From Novosphingobium sp. G106 (GTDB taxonomy: Bacteria; Pseudomonadota; Alphaproteobacteria; Sphingomonadales; Sphingomonadaceae), in assembly GCF_019075875.1 (NCBI RefSeq), contig NZ_JAHOOZ010000001.1, forward strand, positions 992,001 through 1,056,000: a stretch of 64,000 bases of DNA, read 5' to 3'. The notes beneath the pieces are model-generated. The model was not told the origin of the DNA. It made no database searches and saw only the letters and a list, made by a program, of their open reading frames with translations. Every line of letters starts with the position of its first letter. The first letter of the stretch is position 1. Positions 1 through 8,054 of the stretch are shown piece after piece. The position numbers were made by a program, and so were the translations under genes.

Positions 1-1
1 C

Positions 2-235
2 GGGCTGGCCTATGCGGTGACCTGGCTTGGCATGCTGGCTCTGACCCGCACCTCGTCGCTCGGCGGGATGAGCGCGGCCGTCGTCGCGCCGATCGCTGCC
101 CTGGCGACCGGCCATGTCGATTTCGTGCCCGTGCTGGTGGCGCTCGCAGTCCTGGTGATCTGGCTCCACCGTGCGAACATCGCCCGGCTTCGCGCCGGTA
201 CCGAGCCCAAGATAGGCGGCGGCAAGAAGCCGTGA
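2..235 (+). CDS. plsY: PlsY glycerol-3-phosphate acyltransferase, C-terminal end (partial)
   Basis: This is the 3' end of a gene that begins before the window; 77 codons are visible. The fragment (GLAYAVTWLGMLALTRTSSLGG, then a hydrophobic helix and a short basic tail) matches the last transmembrane part of PlsY. PlsY is the inner-membrane enzyme that acylates glycerol-3-phosphate from acyl-phosphate in the first step of phospholipid synthesis. Its stop overlaps the GTG start of dprA by four bases (GTGA), so the two are probably co-translated. The plsY-dprA order is common in proteobacteria and supports the call. Confidence 0.8.
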   Translation, partial: GLAYAVTWLGMLALTRTSSLGGMSAAVVAPIAALATGHVDFVPVLVALAVLVIWLHRANIARLRAGTEPKIGGGKKP

Positions 236-1320
236 GCCTTGAGCAGGCCGAAGCCTTCGCGCGCATCCGCCTGCTGCGCTCTCCCAATATCGGCCCCATT
301 TCCTACCGCCAGCTGCTGCGCCGCTTCGGCAATGCCCGGACGGCGCTGGAGGCCTTGCCGGACCTCGCTGCGCGTGGCGGAGCACCCTATCGCGCCGCGC
401 CCGAGAGCCGCATCGCCGACGAGATTGCCGCGATAAAGCGGGCGGGCGGGCGCTACCTGTTCCACGATTTCCCCGACTATCCGCCGCTGCTGGCGCAGAT
501 CGACAGCGCCCCGCCGATCCTGACCGTTCGCGGCGATGCGGCGCTGGCGGCGCGGCCCTGCGTCGCGGTCGTCGGTGCGCGCAATGCCTCTGCGGGGGCG
601 GTCAAGCTGTCGCGCGATTTCGCCGCAGCGCTGGCCGATGCGGGCTTCATCGTCGCCTCCGGCCTTGCCCGCGGGATCGACGGCGCCGCGCATCGGGGCG
701 CTCTGAACGGAGGCACGATCGGCGTCATCGCTAGCGGTATCGACATTGCCTATCCGCCCGAGCACGCCGACCTGCAGGAACAGATCGCCGAGCAGGGTCT
801 GCTGATCGCCGAGCAGCCACCCGGCACCGAGCCGCTGGCGCGGCATTTCCCCTCGCGCAACCGCATCATAGCCGGACTTGCTGCCGGCACGCTGGTGGTC
901 GAGGCGGCGCCCAAGTCGGGCTCGCTGATCACCGCGCGTCTCGCCGCCGAGTTCGGCCGAGAGGTCATGGCCATCCCCGGCTCGCCGCTCGACAGTCGCT
1001 CGCACGGCTGCAACCAGCTGATCCGCGACGGCGGCGTGCTGGTGCAGAGCCCGGAGGACGTGATCGAGCTCCTGTCCGGCTTCGACGGCATACCGCGCTC
1101 GACTTTTCGCGAAGCGCCCCCGGCCTATACGGCGAACGACGATCTGGGCGATGAGCCCGCAGACATCGCCAGCCTGCTCACCACCGCGCCTGTCGCAGTC
1201 GACGAGTTGATCCGCCAGAGCGGGACAAGCGCGGCCTCCGTGCAACTCGCGTTGCTCGAGCTGGAAATCGCAGGCAGGCTGATGCGGCATGCCGGTGGGC
1301 GGGTAAGCGTGAATGGCTGA
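232..1320 (+). CDS. dprA: DNA-processing protein DprA (Smf)
   Basis: A 362-residue DprA/Smf protein, which in naturally competent bacteria loads RecA onto incoming single-stranded DNA. The Rossmann-fold core is clear: VGARNASAGAVKLSRDF followed by ASGLARGIDGAAHRGAL, then FPSRNRIIAGLA and SGSLITARLAAEFGR. The last 60 or so residues look like the winged-helix domain often found at the end of DprA (PVAVDELIRQSGTSAASVQLALLELEI). The GTG start is chosen because it overlaps the plsY stop. Length is normal for the family. No other competence genes are in the window, so transformation cannot be inferred. Confidence 0.93.
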   Translation: MSLEQAEAFARIRLLRSPNIGPISYRQLLRRFGNARTALEALPDLAARGGAPYRAAPESRIADEIAAIKRAGGRYLFHDFPDYPPLLAQIDSAPPILTVRGDAALAARPCVAVVGARNASAGAVKLSRDFAAALADAGFIVASGLARGIDGAAHRGALNGGTIGVIASGIDIAYPPEHADLQEQIAEQGLLIAEQPPGTEPLARHFPSRNRIIAGLAAGTLVVEAAPKSGSLITARLAAEFGREVMAIPGSPLDSRSHGCNQLIRDGGVLVQSPEDVIELLSGFDGIPRSTFREAPPAYTANDDLGDEPADIASLLTTAPVAVDELIRQSGTSAASVQLALLELEIAGRLMRHAGGRVSVNG

Positions 1321-1331
1321 AGGGGGCGACA

Positions 1332-1981
1332 ATGGAAACGGTCAAGGTTGGCTTCGGCGAAATAATAAATGAGATGGTCGAAGTCGGCAGAGCGAATTTT
1401 CCTCTGCTTGCGGTGACTATGCTCGCGATCGTGGCGGGCTTCAGCCTGCTCGACATGCTGAGCAGCAACGCATCGAATGCGATCAACCTGGTCGTGACGA
1501 TCTTCGTTCAGTACCAGATCGTCGAGCGGATGTTGGCCGATCGGGTTCCCAGCGAACCGCGCAAGCATCGTTATGGTGCGATGTTCATCGCCGGACTGCT
1601 CGGTGGCCTGGCCACTCTGGTAGGTTTCATCCTGCTGATCGTGCCGGGACTGTTCCTGCTGGCGGCCTGGTCTGTCACGACGCCTTTCATCGTGATCGAG
1701 GACAAGAGCGGCACCGAGGCGCTTGCCGCGAGCTGGCGTGCCACTGCGGCGTCGCGGATACCGCTCATGCTCGTGATGCTTCTCGGCTGTGCCTTGATCG
1801 GGGGCGGCTTTGCCGTTCTGTTCCTTTTACCGGCCTCACCGACGAGAGCTTGAGCCTCGCGGGGACGTTCTATGTCAATCTGCTGGCCGCTTCGATGACA
1901 GTCGCAGGATGGGTACTGGGCGTGGCGGTCTATCGCCTCGTCGTCCCATACAGCGGCAGGTTCAGCGAAGTCTTCGCCTAG
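1332..1981 (+). pseudogene. Integral membrane protein, frameshifted near 1825
   Basis: From ATG 1332 a membrane protein is read with hydrophobic segments near residues 25-60 and 85-125 and a further segment before a premature stop at 1851-1853. In the other frame coding resumes exactly at the break (GLTDESLSLAGTFYVNLLAAS, ending YSGRFSEVFA) and reaches a TAG at 1979-1981. Adding one T to the TTTT run at 1825-1828 restores one frame of about 216 residues. The family is not recognised with certainty; it resembles small DUF-type membrane proteins with paired helices. The frame break is seen directly. Whether it is real or a sequencing error is not decidable here. Confidence 0.7.
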
Positions 1982-1984
1982 CCC

Positions 1985-2527
1985 TCAGCGGCAGCTCACC
2001 TGCATGTCGCGCGGCCGGCAGAGTACCGTCGCGCCGAGATAGCGCTCCGCCCAGGCGAGATCCGCTGCTGACTTCGCGCCGCGGAAGGCCACCTGGCGGA
2101 CGTGCATGTCGCTTTGCCCGGCGATCGCGAGCAGCAGAAAGCTCTCGGGCACCCCGCCTTCACTGCGTGGGCAATCGACCTGGAGGCGGGCGGCCGCGCG
2201 GCTCGAGACCGTCAGACTGGCAACGGGCGACACCTTCGCGCCGGGGCAGGCCCGTGGCGTTTGTTCGGCGATCGTCTGGGCGTAGGCGGCCGGAGTCGAG
2301 CGGGCGGCGAGGCCGGTGAAGCGCTGCGTCGTCACCATCCGGGTCCAGCGCTCGACCGTTTCGCCGCGCGGCACTTCCTCGCGAATCGATTGCGCGTCGT
2401 TTGCAGCCGAATAGCCGGGCACGAAGTTCGACAGCGGCGGCGATACGAGCCGTTCGGCTTCCGCCGCAATGGCCGGACAGGCCGATGCCAGCGCCAGAAC
2501 CGCACAGATCGCCAGAACATGCCGCAT
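1985..2527 (-). CDS. Exported hypothetical protein
   Basis: A 180-residue protein with a plain Sec signal peptide (MRHVLAICAVLALASACPAIAA). The mature part carries four cysteines (RACPGA, VDCPRS, VLCRPRD, QVSCR) that could form two disulfides in the periplasm. The ATG at 2527 is chosen because AGGAGG sits just upstream and the signal peptide begins there; a longer frame upstream would destroy the signal. It is transcribed away from topA, so the two share a 121-base promoter region. No function is assigned. Confidence 0.7.
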   Translation of the reverse strand: MRHVLAICAVLALASACPAIAAEAERLVSPPLSNFVPGYSAANDAQSIREEVPRGETVERWTRMVTTQRFTGLAARSTPAAYAQTIAEQTPRACPGAKVSPVASLTVSSRAAARLQVDCPRSEGGVPESFLLLAIAGQSDMHVRQVAFRGAKSAADLAWAERYLGATVLCRPRDMQVSCR

Positions 2528-2602
2528 TTCCGCCCTCCTGTTCGCCCACTGCCGATCGCAACGCGCCGCTTGACGCAGACCGGAAAGGATTACCACTTTA
2601 CG

Positions 2603-2622
2603 CGTGTACGTATGCGTACACG
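2603..2622. promoter_or_regulatory. Palindrome in the topA divergent promoter region
   Basis: CGTGTACG and CGTACACG form a perfect 8-base inverted repeat around the spacer TATG; allowing a G-T pair it extends to ten. It lies 27 bases before the topA start and about 75 bases before the divergent exported-protein gene. The symmetry and alternating purine-pyrimidine sequence suit either a dimeric repressor (TetR-like spacing) or a supercoiling-sensitive cruciform. No regulator gene is adjacent, so the binding protein is unknown. Confidence 0.5.
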
Positions 2623-2648
2623 TGTGAGTGGGGGCAAGTAGAGCCGAA

Positions 2649-5225
2649 ATGCAGTTAGTCATCGTTGAATCACCCGCCAAGGCGAAGACAATCGAGAAGT
2701 ACCTCGGCAAGGATTACAAGGTCCTGGCATCCTACGGCCATGTCCGCGACCTGCCGGCCAAGGACGGTTCGGTGCGCCCCGACGAAGAGTTCGCCATGGA
2801 TTGGGAACTCTACGGCGACAAGGCGAAGCAGGTGAAGGCGATCACCGATCTGGCGAAGACCGCCGACCGCCTGATTCTCGCGACCGACCCTGATCGCGAG
2901 GGCGAAGCCATTTCCTGGCATGTCCGCGAGCTGCTGGCCAAGAAGAAGGCCCTGCCCAAGGACGTCCAGCGCGTAACTTTCAACGCCATCACCAAGGACA
3001 CGGTGACCAAGGCGATGACCCAGCCGCGCGAGCTCGATCAGGATCTGATCGATGCCTACCTCGCCCGCCGTGCGCTCGACTATCTGTTCGGCTTCACCCT
3101 CTCGCCGGTGCTCTGGCGCAAGCTGCCCGGCGCCAAGAGTGCGGGCCGCGTGCAGTCGGTGGCGCTTCGCCTGATCGTCGAGCGCGACCGCGAGATCGAG
3201 GCGTTCAAGCCGCAAGAATACTGGTCGGTCGTCGCCCAGATGGAGCAGGGCGGCACCGAGTTCGCCGCGCGCCTGGTCAAGTTCGAGGGCGAGAAGCTCG
3301 AGCGGCTGAGCCTCGGCGACCAGGGCATCGCCATGCGGGCCAAGGCGGCGGTCGAAGGCGGCGCCTTCCGCGTCGAGGAAGTCGACACCCGCCCGCAGAA
3401 GCGCAATCCGCAGCCGCCGTTCACCACCTCGACTCTGCAGCAGGAAGCTGCGCGCAAGCTCGGCTTCTCGGCCAGCCACACGATGCGCGTGGCGCAGACG
3501 CTCTACGAGGCGGGCGCGATCACCTACATGCGTACCGATGGCGTGCAGATGGACCCCTCGGCGATCTCGGCGGCGCGGGCGGCGATCACCGATCGCTATT
3601 CCGGCCACTACGTTCCGGAGAAGCCGCGGCACTACGAGACCAAGGCCAAGAACGCCCAGGAAGCCCACGAGGCGATTCGGCCGACCGACTTCACCAAGGA
3701 CCGCTACGGTAGCGGCGACGAAGCGCGGCTCTACGAACTGGTGTGGAAGCGGGCTCTCGCGAGCCAGATGGCCTCGGCCAACCTGGAGCGCACCACCGTC
3801 ACCCTGCGCGACGTCACCGGCCAGCACGAGCTGCGCGCCACCGGCCAGGTCGTAAAGTTCCCGGGCTTCCTTGCGGTCTATGAGGAAGGTCGCGACCAGA
3901 AGCCCGAGGGCGAGGACGACGACAGCGGCCTGCTGCCGGCGATGAACAAGGGCGACATGCCGGCGAAAAAGGGTGTCGATGCTGCGCAGCATTTCACCCA
4001 GCCGCCGCCGCGTTATTCGGAAGCGAGCCTCGTCAAGCGGCTCGAGGAGCTGGGCATCGGCCGGCCTTCGACCTATGCCTCGACGCTACAGGTGCTCAAG
4101 GACCGGGCCTATGTGCGGACCGAGAAGAATCGTTTCTTCGCAGAGGAATCGGGCCGACTTCTGACGGCATTTCTCGAACGCTTCTTCCCGCGTTATGTGG
4201 CGTACGAATTCACCGCCGGCATGGAGGACGAGCTCGACGAGGTTTCGGGTGGCCGTGCCGAGTGGAAGGATCTGCTCGCCAAGTTCTGGAAGGACTTCAA
4301 GCCTAAGTCCGACGAGGTCATGGAGCGCAAGCCAAGCGAGGTCACCGAGGCGCTCGACGAGTTCCTGTCCGACTACCTGTTCCCGCCGCGTGACGACGGT
4401 TCCGACCCGCGGCTCTGCCCCAAGTGCCAGGAAGGCCGCCTGTCGCTGCGCGGCGGCCGCTACGGCGCTTTCATCGCCTGCTCGAACTATCCCGAGTGCA
4501 AGTTCACCCGCAAGTTTGCCCAGCCGGGCGGCAACGGCGAGGATGCCGAAGGTGACGGCGTGCTCGGCAAGCATCCCGAGACCGGCGAGGAGATCACCCG
4601 CAAGGCCGGCCGCTTCGGTCCCTATATCCAGGCGGGCGAGGGCAAGGAGGCCAAGCGCTCGTCGATCCCCAAGGACCTGCCCGGCGGCGAGCTGACGCTC
4701 GACTGGGCGGTGAAGCTGCTCGACCTGCCGCGCGAGGTTGGCGTTCATCCGGAAAGCGGCAAGCCGATCACCGCGTCCATCGGCCGCTATGGCCCCTATC
4801 TCGCGCATGATGGCAAGTACGCCAAGCTGCGCGCCACGGTCGAAGTCTTCGAGACGGGCATGAACGCCGCGGTGGCCAAGCTGGCCGATGCCGCGAACGG
4901 CGGCGGGCGCGGCGCGCGCGCCGCGGCCGAGCCGCTCAAGACCTTCGGTCCGCACCCGACTTCGGGCGGCGAGGTCAAGCTCATGGCCGGCCGCTACGGG
5001 CCTTACGTCACCGATGGCACGACCAATGCCACCCTGCCGCGCGACAAGCAGCCCGAGGCGTTGACCGCCGATGAGGCGATGACGCTGATCGACGAGAAGG
5101 CGGCCAAGGGGCCTGCGAAAAAGGGCGGGCGTAAGAAGGCTCCGGCCAAGAAGGCACCTGCCAAGAAAGCCGCAGCGAAGAAGCCCGCTGCGAAGAAGGC
5201 GCCGGCGAAAAAGGCGGCCGAATAA
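2649..5225 (+). CDS. topA: DNA topoisomerase I (omega protein)
   Basis: An 858-residue type IA topoisomerase that relaxes negative supercoils. The TOPRIM domain begins at the N-terminus (MQLVIVESPAKAKTIEKYLG, then LATDPDREGEAISWH). The catalytic tyrosine is in AITYMRTDG at about residue 293. After the core come a four-cysteine zinc ribbon (CPKCQEGRL to CSNYPECKF) and three copies of a GRFGPYI-type repeat that replace further zinc fingers in alphaproteobacterial TopA. The C-terminal 45 residues are almost only Lys, Ala and Pro (KKAPAKKA units), resembling histone-H1 tails. ATG 2649 is preferred over an upstream GTG at 2628 because family proteins begin at this motif. Confidence 0.97.
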   Translation: MQLVIVESPAKAKTIEKYLGKDYKVLASYGHVRDLPAKDGSVRPDEEFAMDWELYGDKAKQVKAITDLAKTADRLILATDPDREGEAISWHVRELLAKKKALPKDVQRVTFNAITKDTVTKAMTQPRELDQDLIDAYLARRALDYLFGFTLSPVLWRKLPGAKSAGRVQSVALRLIVERDREIEAFKPQEYWSVVAQMEQGGTEFAARLVKFEGEKLERLSLGDQGIAMRAKAAVEGGAFRVEEVDTRPQKRNPQPPFTTSTLQQEAARKLGFSASHTMRVAQTLYEAGAITYMRTDGVQMDPSAISAARAAITDRYSGHYVPEKPRHYETKAKNAQEAHEAIRPTDFTKDRYGSGDEARLYELVWKRALASQMASANLERTTVTLRDVTGQHELRATGQVVKFPGFLAVYEEGRDQKPEGEDDDSGLLPAMNKGDMPAKKGVDAAQHFTQPPPRYSEASLVKRLEELGIGRPSTYASTLQVLKDRAYVRTEKNRFFAEESGRLLTAFLERFFPRYVAYEFTAGMEDELDEVSGGRAEWKDLLAKFWKDFKPKSDEVMERKPSEVTEALDEFLSDYLFPPRDDGSDPRLCPKCQEGRLSLRGGRYGAFIACSNYPECKFTRKFAQPGGNGEDAEGDGVLGKHPETGEEITRKAGRFGPYIQAGEGKEAKRSSIPKDLPGGELTLDWAVKLLDLPREVGVHPESGKPITASIGRYGPYLAHDGKYAKLRATVEVFETGMNAAVAKLADAANGGGRGARAAAEPLKTFGPHPTSGGEVKLMAGRYGPYVTDGTTNATLPRDKQPEALTADEAMTLIDEKAAKGPAKKGGRKKAPAKKAPAKKAAAKKPAAKKAPAKKAAE

Positions 5226-5232
5226 CACCTCG

Positions 5233-5275
5233 CAGCCGCCCGCACCGGTCCTTTCGAGGGCTTCGCGGGCGGCTG
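5233..5275 (+). terminator. Hairpin after topA, probable terminator
   Basis: CAGCCGCCCGC and GCGGGCGGCTG form a perfect 11-base stem eight bases after the topA stop. The loop is about 21 bases and no U-run follows, so it may act with Rho or protect the mRNA end rather than be a classical intrinsic terminator. Confidence 0.5.
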
Positions 5276-5431
5276 GACGAAGGCCTAAAGTCTTCCGCGT
5301 AGTTCTACGTGGGCGGTCGTTGGGCGAAAATCGACACGCAATATTTACTATAGTTGGCGCAGGGAGAGCGCGATCGACTTTCCCGTCAAACCTCGCATCC
5401 CCGCGAACGAAGAGCGCCCGCCTTGTCCGAG

Positions 5432-6952
5432 ATGAAGCCCATCAAAGTGCCCTCCTCTCGCAAGGCTGCGAAGGATGGCGCCGTGGACCGGCTCGAAGCG
5501 GCGCCCACCCCCGGGCCGACTGTGGTGCCCGTTCTCGACGGCCTCGACGAGGAGTTCGACGATCTCCTCGGCGAAATCCTGGCGCCGCCGAAGCCCGAGC
5601 CGATCGACGACTTAGACGATCTTCTCGGAGAGATTTCGGAGCCGCCCAAGGTGGCACCCGTCGACGATCTCGACGACCTGCTTGGCGAGATAACCGAGCC
5701 GGCGAAAGCTGCGCCTGCCGACGCGCTCGAAGACATGCTCGGCGACATCGAGGAGCCCGCCAAGGCCGAAGCGCCTGATGACTTCGACGACATCCTGGGA
5801 GAGATCGCGGGGCCGGCGAAGGCAGAGCCGGTCGACGATCTCGATGACATTCTCGGCGAGATCGCCGGCCCGGCGAAAACCGAGCCTGCCGACGATTTCA
5901 ACGACATCCTCGGCGAGATCGCGGGTCCGGCCAAGGCCCAGCCCGTGGACGACTTCGACGACATCCTAAGCGATATCGCCGGTCCGGCAAAAGCCGAAGC
6001 GAGCCTCGATGACATTCTTGGCGAAGTGGCGCCGACGGTGTCTCCCGCCGCCGAACCGACCAAGGCGAAATCATCGCCCAAGCGTGCCGCTCCGCCCAAG
6101 GACGAGACCGACGATCTCAGCGCGATGCTCGACGAGATGGCGAGCCAGGCTCCGCCACCGGTGGCAGCGCCGGTCGAAGAGGCGATCGCCGAAGCCCCGA
6201 AGAAGCCCGGCATCGGCGCGAAGCTGGGCAAGCTGGGCGGCCTCGTACCTTCGCTCAAGGGAACGCGCCAGATCTCGCGCAAGGCCCATGTGGGGCTGGT
6301 CGGCACCGCGGTGCTTCTGGGGCTGACGACGATCGTCCAGACCACCTATATCCTCACGGCCTCGCATAAGACGCCTGCGGGCGGCCACGCCGCCGCCGGG
6401 CACGAGGGCCAGGCTCCGGCCGTCCCACTGGTCCCAGTCGACTATTCGAAGATGGATCTGACCCGTTATCGCGACAAGGTCCGGGCGCTGGGCGAGGGCG
6501 GCCGCGACATGCTGCGCAATCCGGCGATCAAGGATGCCATCCTGCAGCTCGACAACGGCGAGCAGCTCTACGACGAATTGGTCAAGCTCTCGCGGCTCAG
6601 CAAGGCGGCCGATCTCGTCGTGATCGGCGAGAACCGCCTGACGATCAATTCGTGCAACTTCGCGACCTGCTCGGACAAGAGCTTCAAGTTGGTCTACGAT
6701 CTCCAGCACGAGAACGCGACGGTCTGCATGACCGAGAAGTATCTCAACGGATCCTATCTGTCCTACAACTACAGCCCGGAAGGCTATAGCGAGGTGCCGA
6801 CCTGCAATGCCGGCGCGCCGCCGGCTCCCGTGGTGGAAGCGGTACCGGAAGAGGGCGCGGAGCACGAGGCCGAGGCTGTCGATCAGCCTGCCGAGGGAGC
6901 GGAGCACGAAGCCGAAGGCGGCGAAGAAAGCGCCCACGGCGCCGACCACTGA
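5432..6952 (+). CDS. Membrane protein with nine acidic 19-residue repeats
   Basis: A 506-residue protein with three parts. Residues 40-200 hold nine tandem units of the form D-D/F-L-D-D-I-L-G-E-I-x-x-P-A-K-x-x-P. A Lys/Ala/Pro linker leads to one transmembrane helix near residues 286-308 (VGLVGTAVLLGLTTIVQTTYIL). The distal domain contains SCNFATC and VCMTEKYLNGSY, whose cysteines could pair in the periplasm. Topology is therefore probably an N-terminal cytoplasmic acidic arm and a C-terminal periplasmic domain, ending in a His/Glu-rich tail. ATG 5432 is the first ATG before the repeat domain; TTG 5423 with AAGAG upstream is an alternative. Family not recognised. Confidence 0.75.
   Translation: MKPIKVPSSRKAAKDGAVDRLEAAPTPGPTVVPVLDGLDEEFDDLLGEILAPPKPEPIDDLDDLLGEISEPPKVAPVDDLDDLLGEITEPAKAAPADALEDMLGDIEEPAKAEAPDDFDDILGEIAGPAKAEPVDDLDDILGEIAGPAKTEPADDFNDILGEIAGPAKAQPVDDFDDILSDIAGPAKAEASLDDILGEVAPTVSPAAEPTKAKSSPKRAAPPKDETDDLSAMLDEMASQAPPPVAAPVEEAIAEAPKKPGIGAKLGKLGGLVPSLKGTRQISRKAHVGLVGTAVLLGLTTIVQTTYILTASHKTPAGGHAAAGHEGQAPAVPLVPVDYSKMDLTRYRDKVRALGEGGRDMLRNPAIKDAILQLDNGEQLYDELVKLSRLSKAADLVVIGENRLTINSCNFATCSDKSFKLVYDLQHENATVCMTEKYLNGSYLSYNYSPEGYSEVPTCNAGAPPAPVVEAVPEEGAEHEAEAVDQPAEGAEHEAEGGEESAHGADH
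5548..6033 (+). repeat. Coding tandem repeat, 57-base unit, about nine copies
   Basis: The DNA encoding the acidic DDLDDILGEI units is an in-frame minisatellite of 57-base units. The central units (about 5780-5990) are the most alike and the outer ones diverge, the usual mark of expansion from the centre by recombination or slippage. Confidence 0.85.
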
Positions 6953-6955
6953 GCC

Positions 6956-7357
6956 TCAGGCCAGCGTCAAATAAAGCTCCGCCTCGATCAGCCAGTCCGT
7001 GCCGATCCTGCGCCATTTCGCCGTATAGCTGCCCGATGCCAGCGGCTGGCCGCTCAGGCTGACGCCCTGCCAGTGGCCATGCTCGAACGCGATCGGCACG
7101 ATGGGTGAAGCCTCGATCCTGTCGGGCAGGCGCGTGTAGATCGTCCGATCCGGTGCGGCGAATTCATGCTTCCAGGCGAGGAGCTGCTGCTTGCGGCCCG
7201 ATATAACGGCGCTGTCGGTTCCAGCCACCAAGACCGCGTTCGGCGCCAGCAGCGGACCGATCGCGGTCAGGTCGGCATCGGCCAAGGCGCGGTTGAACGT
7301 GGCGCGGCGCTTGCGGATTGCAAGATCGGGAGAATCCACGCGTTTTTCCTCCGCCAT
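6956..7357 (-). CDS. NTF2-like (SnoaL/DUF4440-type) protein
   Basis: A 133-residue protein with the length and pattern of the NTF2-like cone fold: an N-terminal helix (RKRRATFNRALADADLTAIGPLLAPNAVLV), then alternating strands ending in WLIEAELYLTLA. Such proteins are binding or catalytic pockets for small molecules; no catalytic residues can be assigned. AGGA lies eight bases before the ATG. It is the last gene of a leftward run lepB / barrel / rnc / era / SpeE-like / this gene, and ends three bases from the convergent repeat-protein gene. Confidence 0.7.
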   Translation of the reverse strand: MAEEKRVDSPDLAIRKRRATFNRALADADLTAIGPLLAPNAVLVAGTDSAVISGRKQQLLAWKHEFAAPDRTIYTRLPDRIEASPIVPIAFEHGHWQGVSLSGQPLASGSYTAKWRRIGTDWLIEAELYLTLA

Positions 7358-7378
7358 TCGGGTTCCTCGCGGCCGGCT

Positions 7379-8050
7379 CTAGCTGGCCTGCGCGAACCAG
7401 ATCACGTGCTTGGGGCCTTTGCCGTTGGTGCGGGCACGGACGATCACTTCGTCCACCGCGAAACCGGCCCTCTCGAGCCGCGCCCTGAAGGCGGCATCGC
7501 GGAAGGCGGACCATATGGCCAGCACGCCGCCAGGCCGCAGCGCGGCTTTCGCCAGCCGCAGACCCTGCTTGGTGTAGAGCTGGTGATTGGCCTCCGCTGT
7601 CAAACCTTCGGGACCGTTGTCGACATCGAGCAGGATCGCGTCGTAGCCGCCGGGGCTATCGCGGATCTCGTCGGCGACGTCGCCGAGGCTGAGTTCAACG
7701 CGCGGATCGTCGAGGCAACCGGCGGCGAGTTCATGCATCGGCCCGCGTGCCCACTCGATGACTTGCGGCACCAGTTCCATGACGACGATCTCCGCGTCGG
7801 CACCGAGCGCCGCCAGTGCCGCGCGCAGGGTGAATCCCATGCCATAGCCGCCGATCAGCAGGCGCGGGCGTTCGAGGCCTTCGAGGCGGGCGCAGGTCTG
7901 CTCGGCGAGCGCAGTTTCCGAGCCGTTCATGCGCGTGCTCATCAGCTCGTTGCCACCGAGCACGATCATGAAGTCGCGGTCGTGGCGGAACAGGCGCAAC
8001 TCAGCGCCGCCGGGCACTTGCGCAGTGCCGAGAAGCTCGCGCGGGATCAT
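7379..8050 (-). CDS. Spermidine-synthase-like methyltransferase-fold protein
   Basis: A 223-residue Rossmann-fold protein like the SpeE family. LLIGGYGMGFTLRAALAAL is the nucleotide-binding glycine loop, EIVVMELVPQVIEWARG the acidic strand, and YDAILLDVDNGPEGL the D-x-D segment that in true spermidine synthase holds the catalytic aspartate. It lacks the long N-terminal strand domain of SpeE, so a polyamine product is not assured. It starts four bases after era and probably shares its mRNA. Confidence 0.75.
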   Translation of the reverse strand: MIPRELLGTAQVPGGAELRLFRHDRDFMIVLGGNELMSTRMNGSETALAEQTCARLEGLERPRLLIGGYGMGFTLRAALAALGADAEIVVMELVPQVIEWARGPMHELAAGCLDDPRVELSLGDVADEIRDSPGGYDAILLDVDNGPEGLTAEANHQLYTKQGLRLAKAALRPGGVLAIWSAFRDAAFRARLERAGFAVDEVIVRARTNGKGPKHVIWFAQAS

Positions 8051-8054
8051 AGCT

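Noticed and set aside
1825..1831. Programmed -1 frameshift in the membrane protein
   Set aside because: The site does not fit the X-XXY-YYZ pattern and no strong downstream hairpin was seen; simple base loss explains it.
2670..3992. Long open frame opposite topA
   Set aside because: GC-rich coding DNA leaves the antisense frame open; no ribosome site, no domain, and the plus strand is certain.
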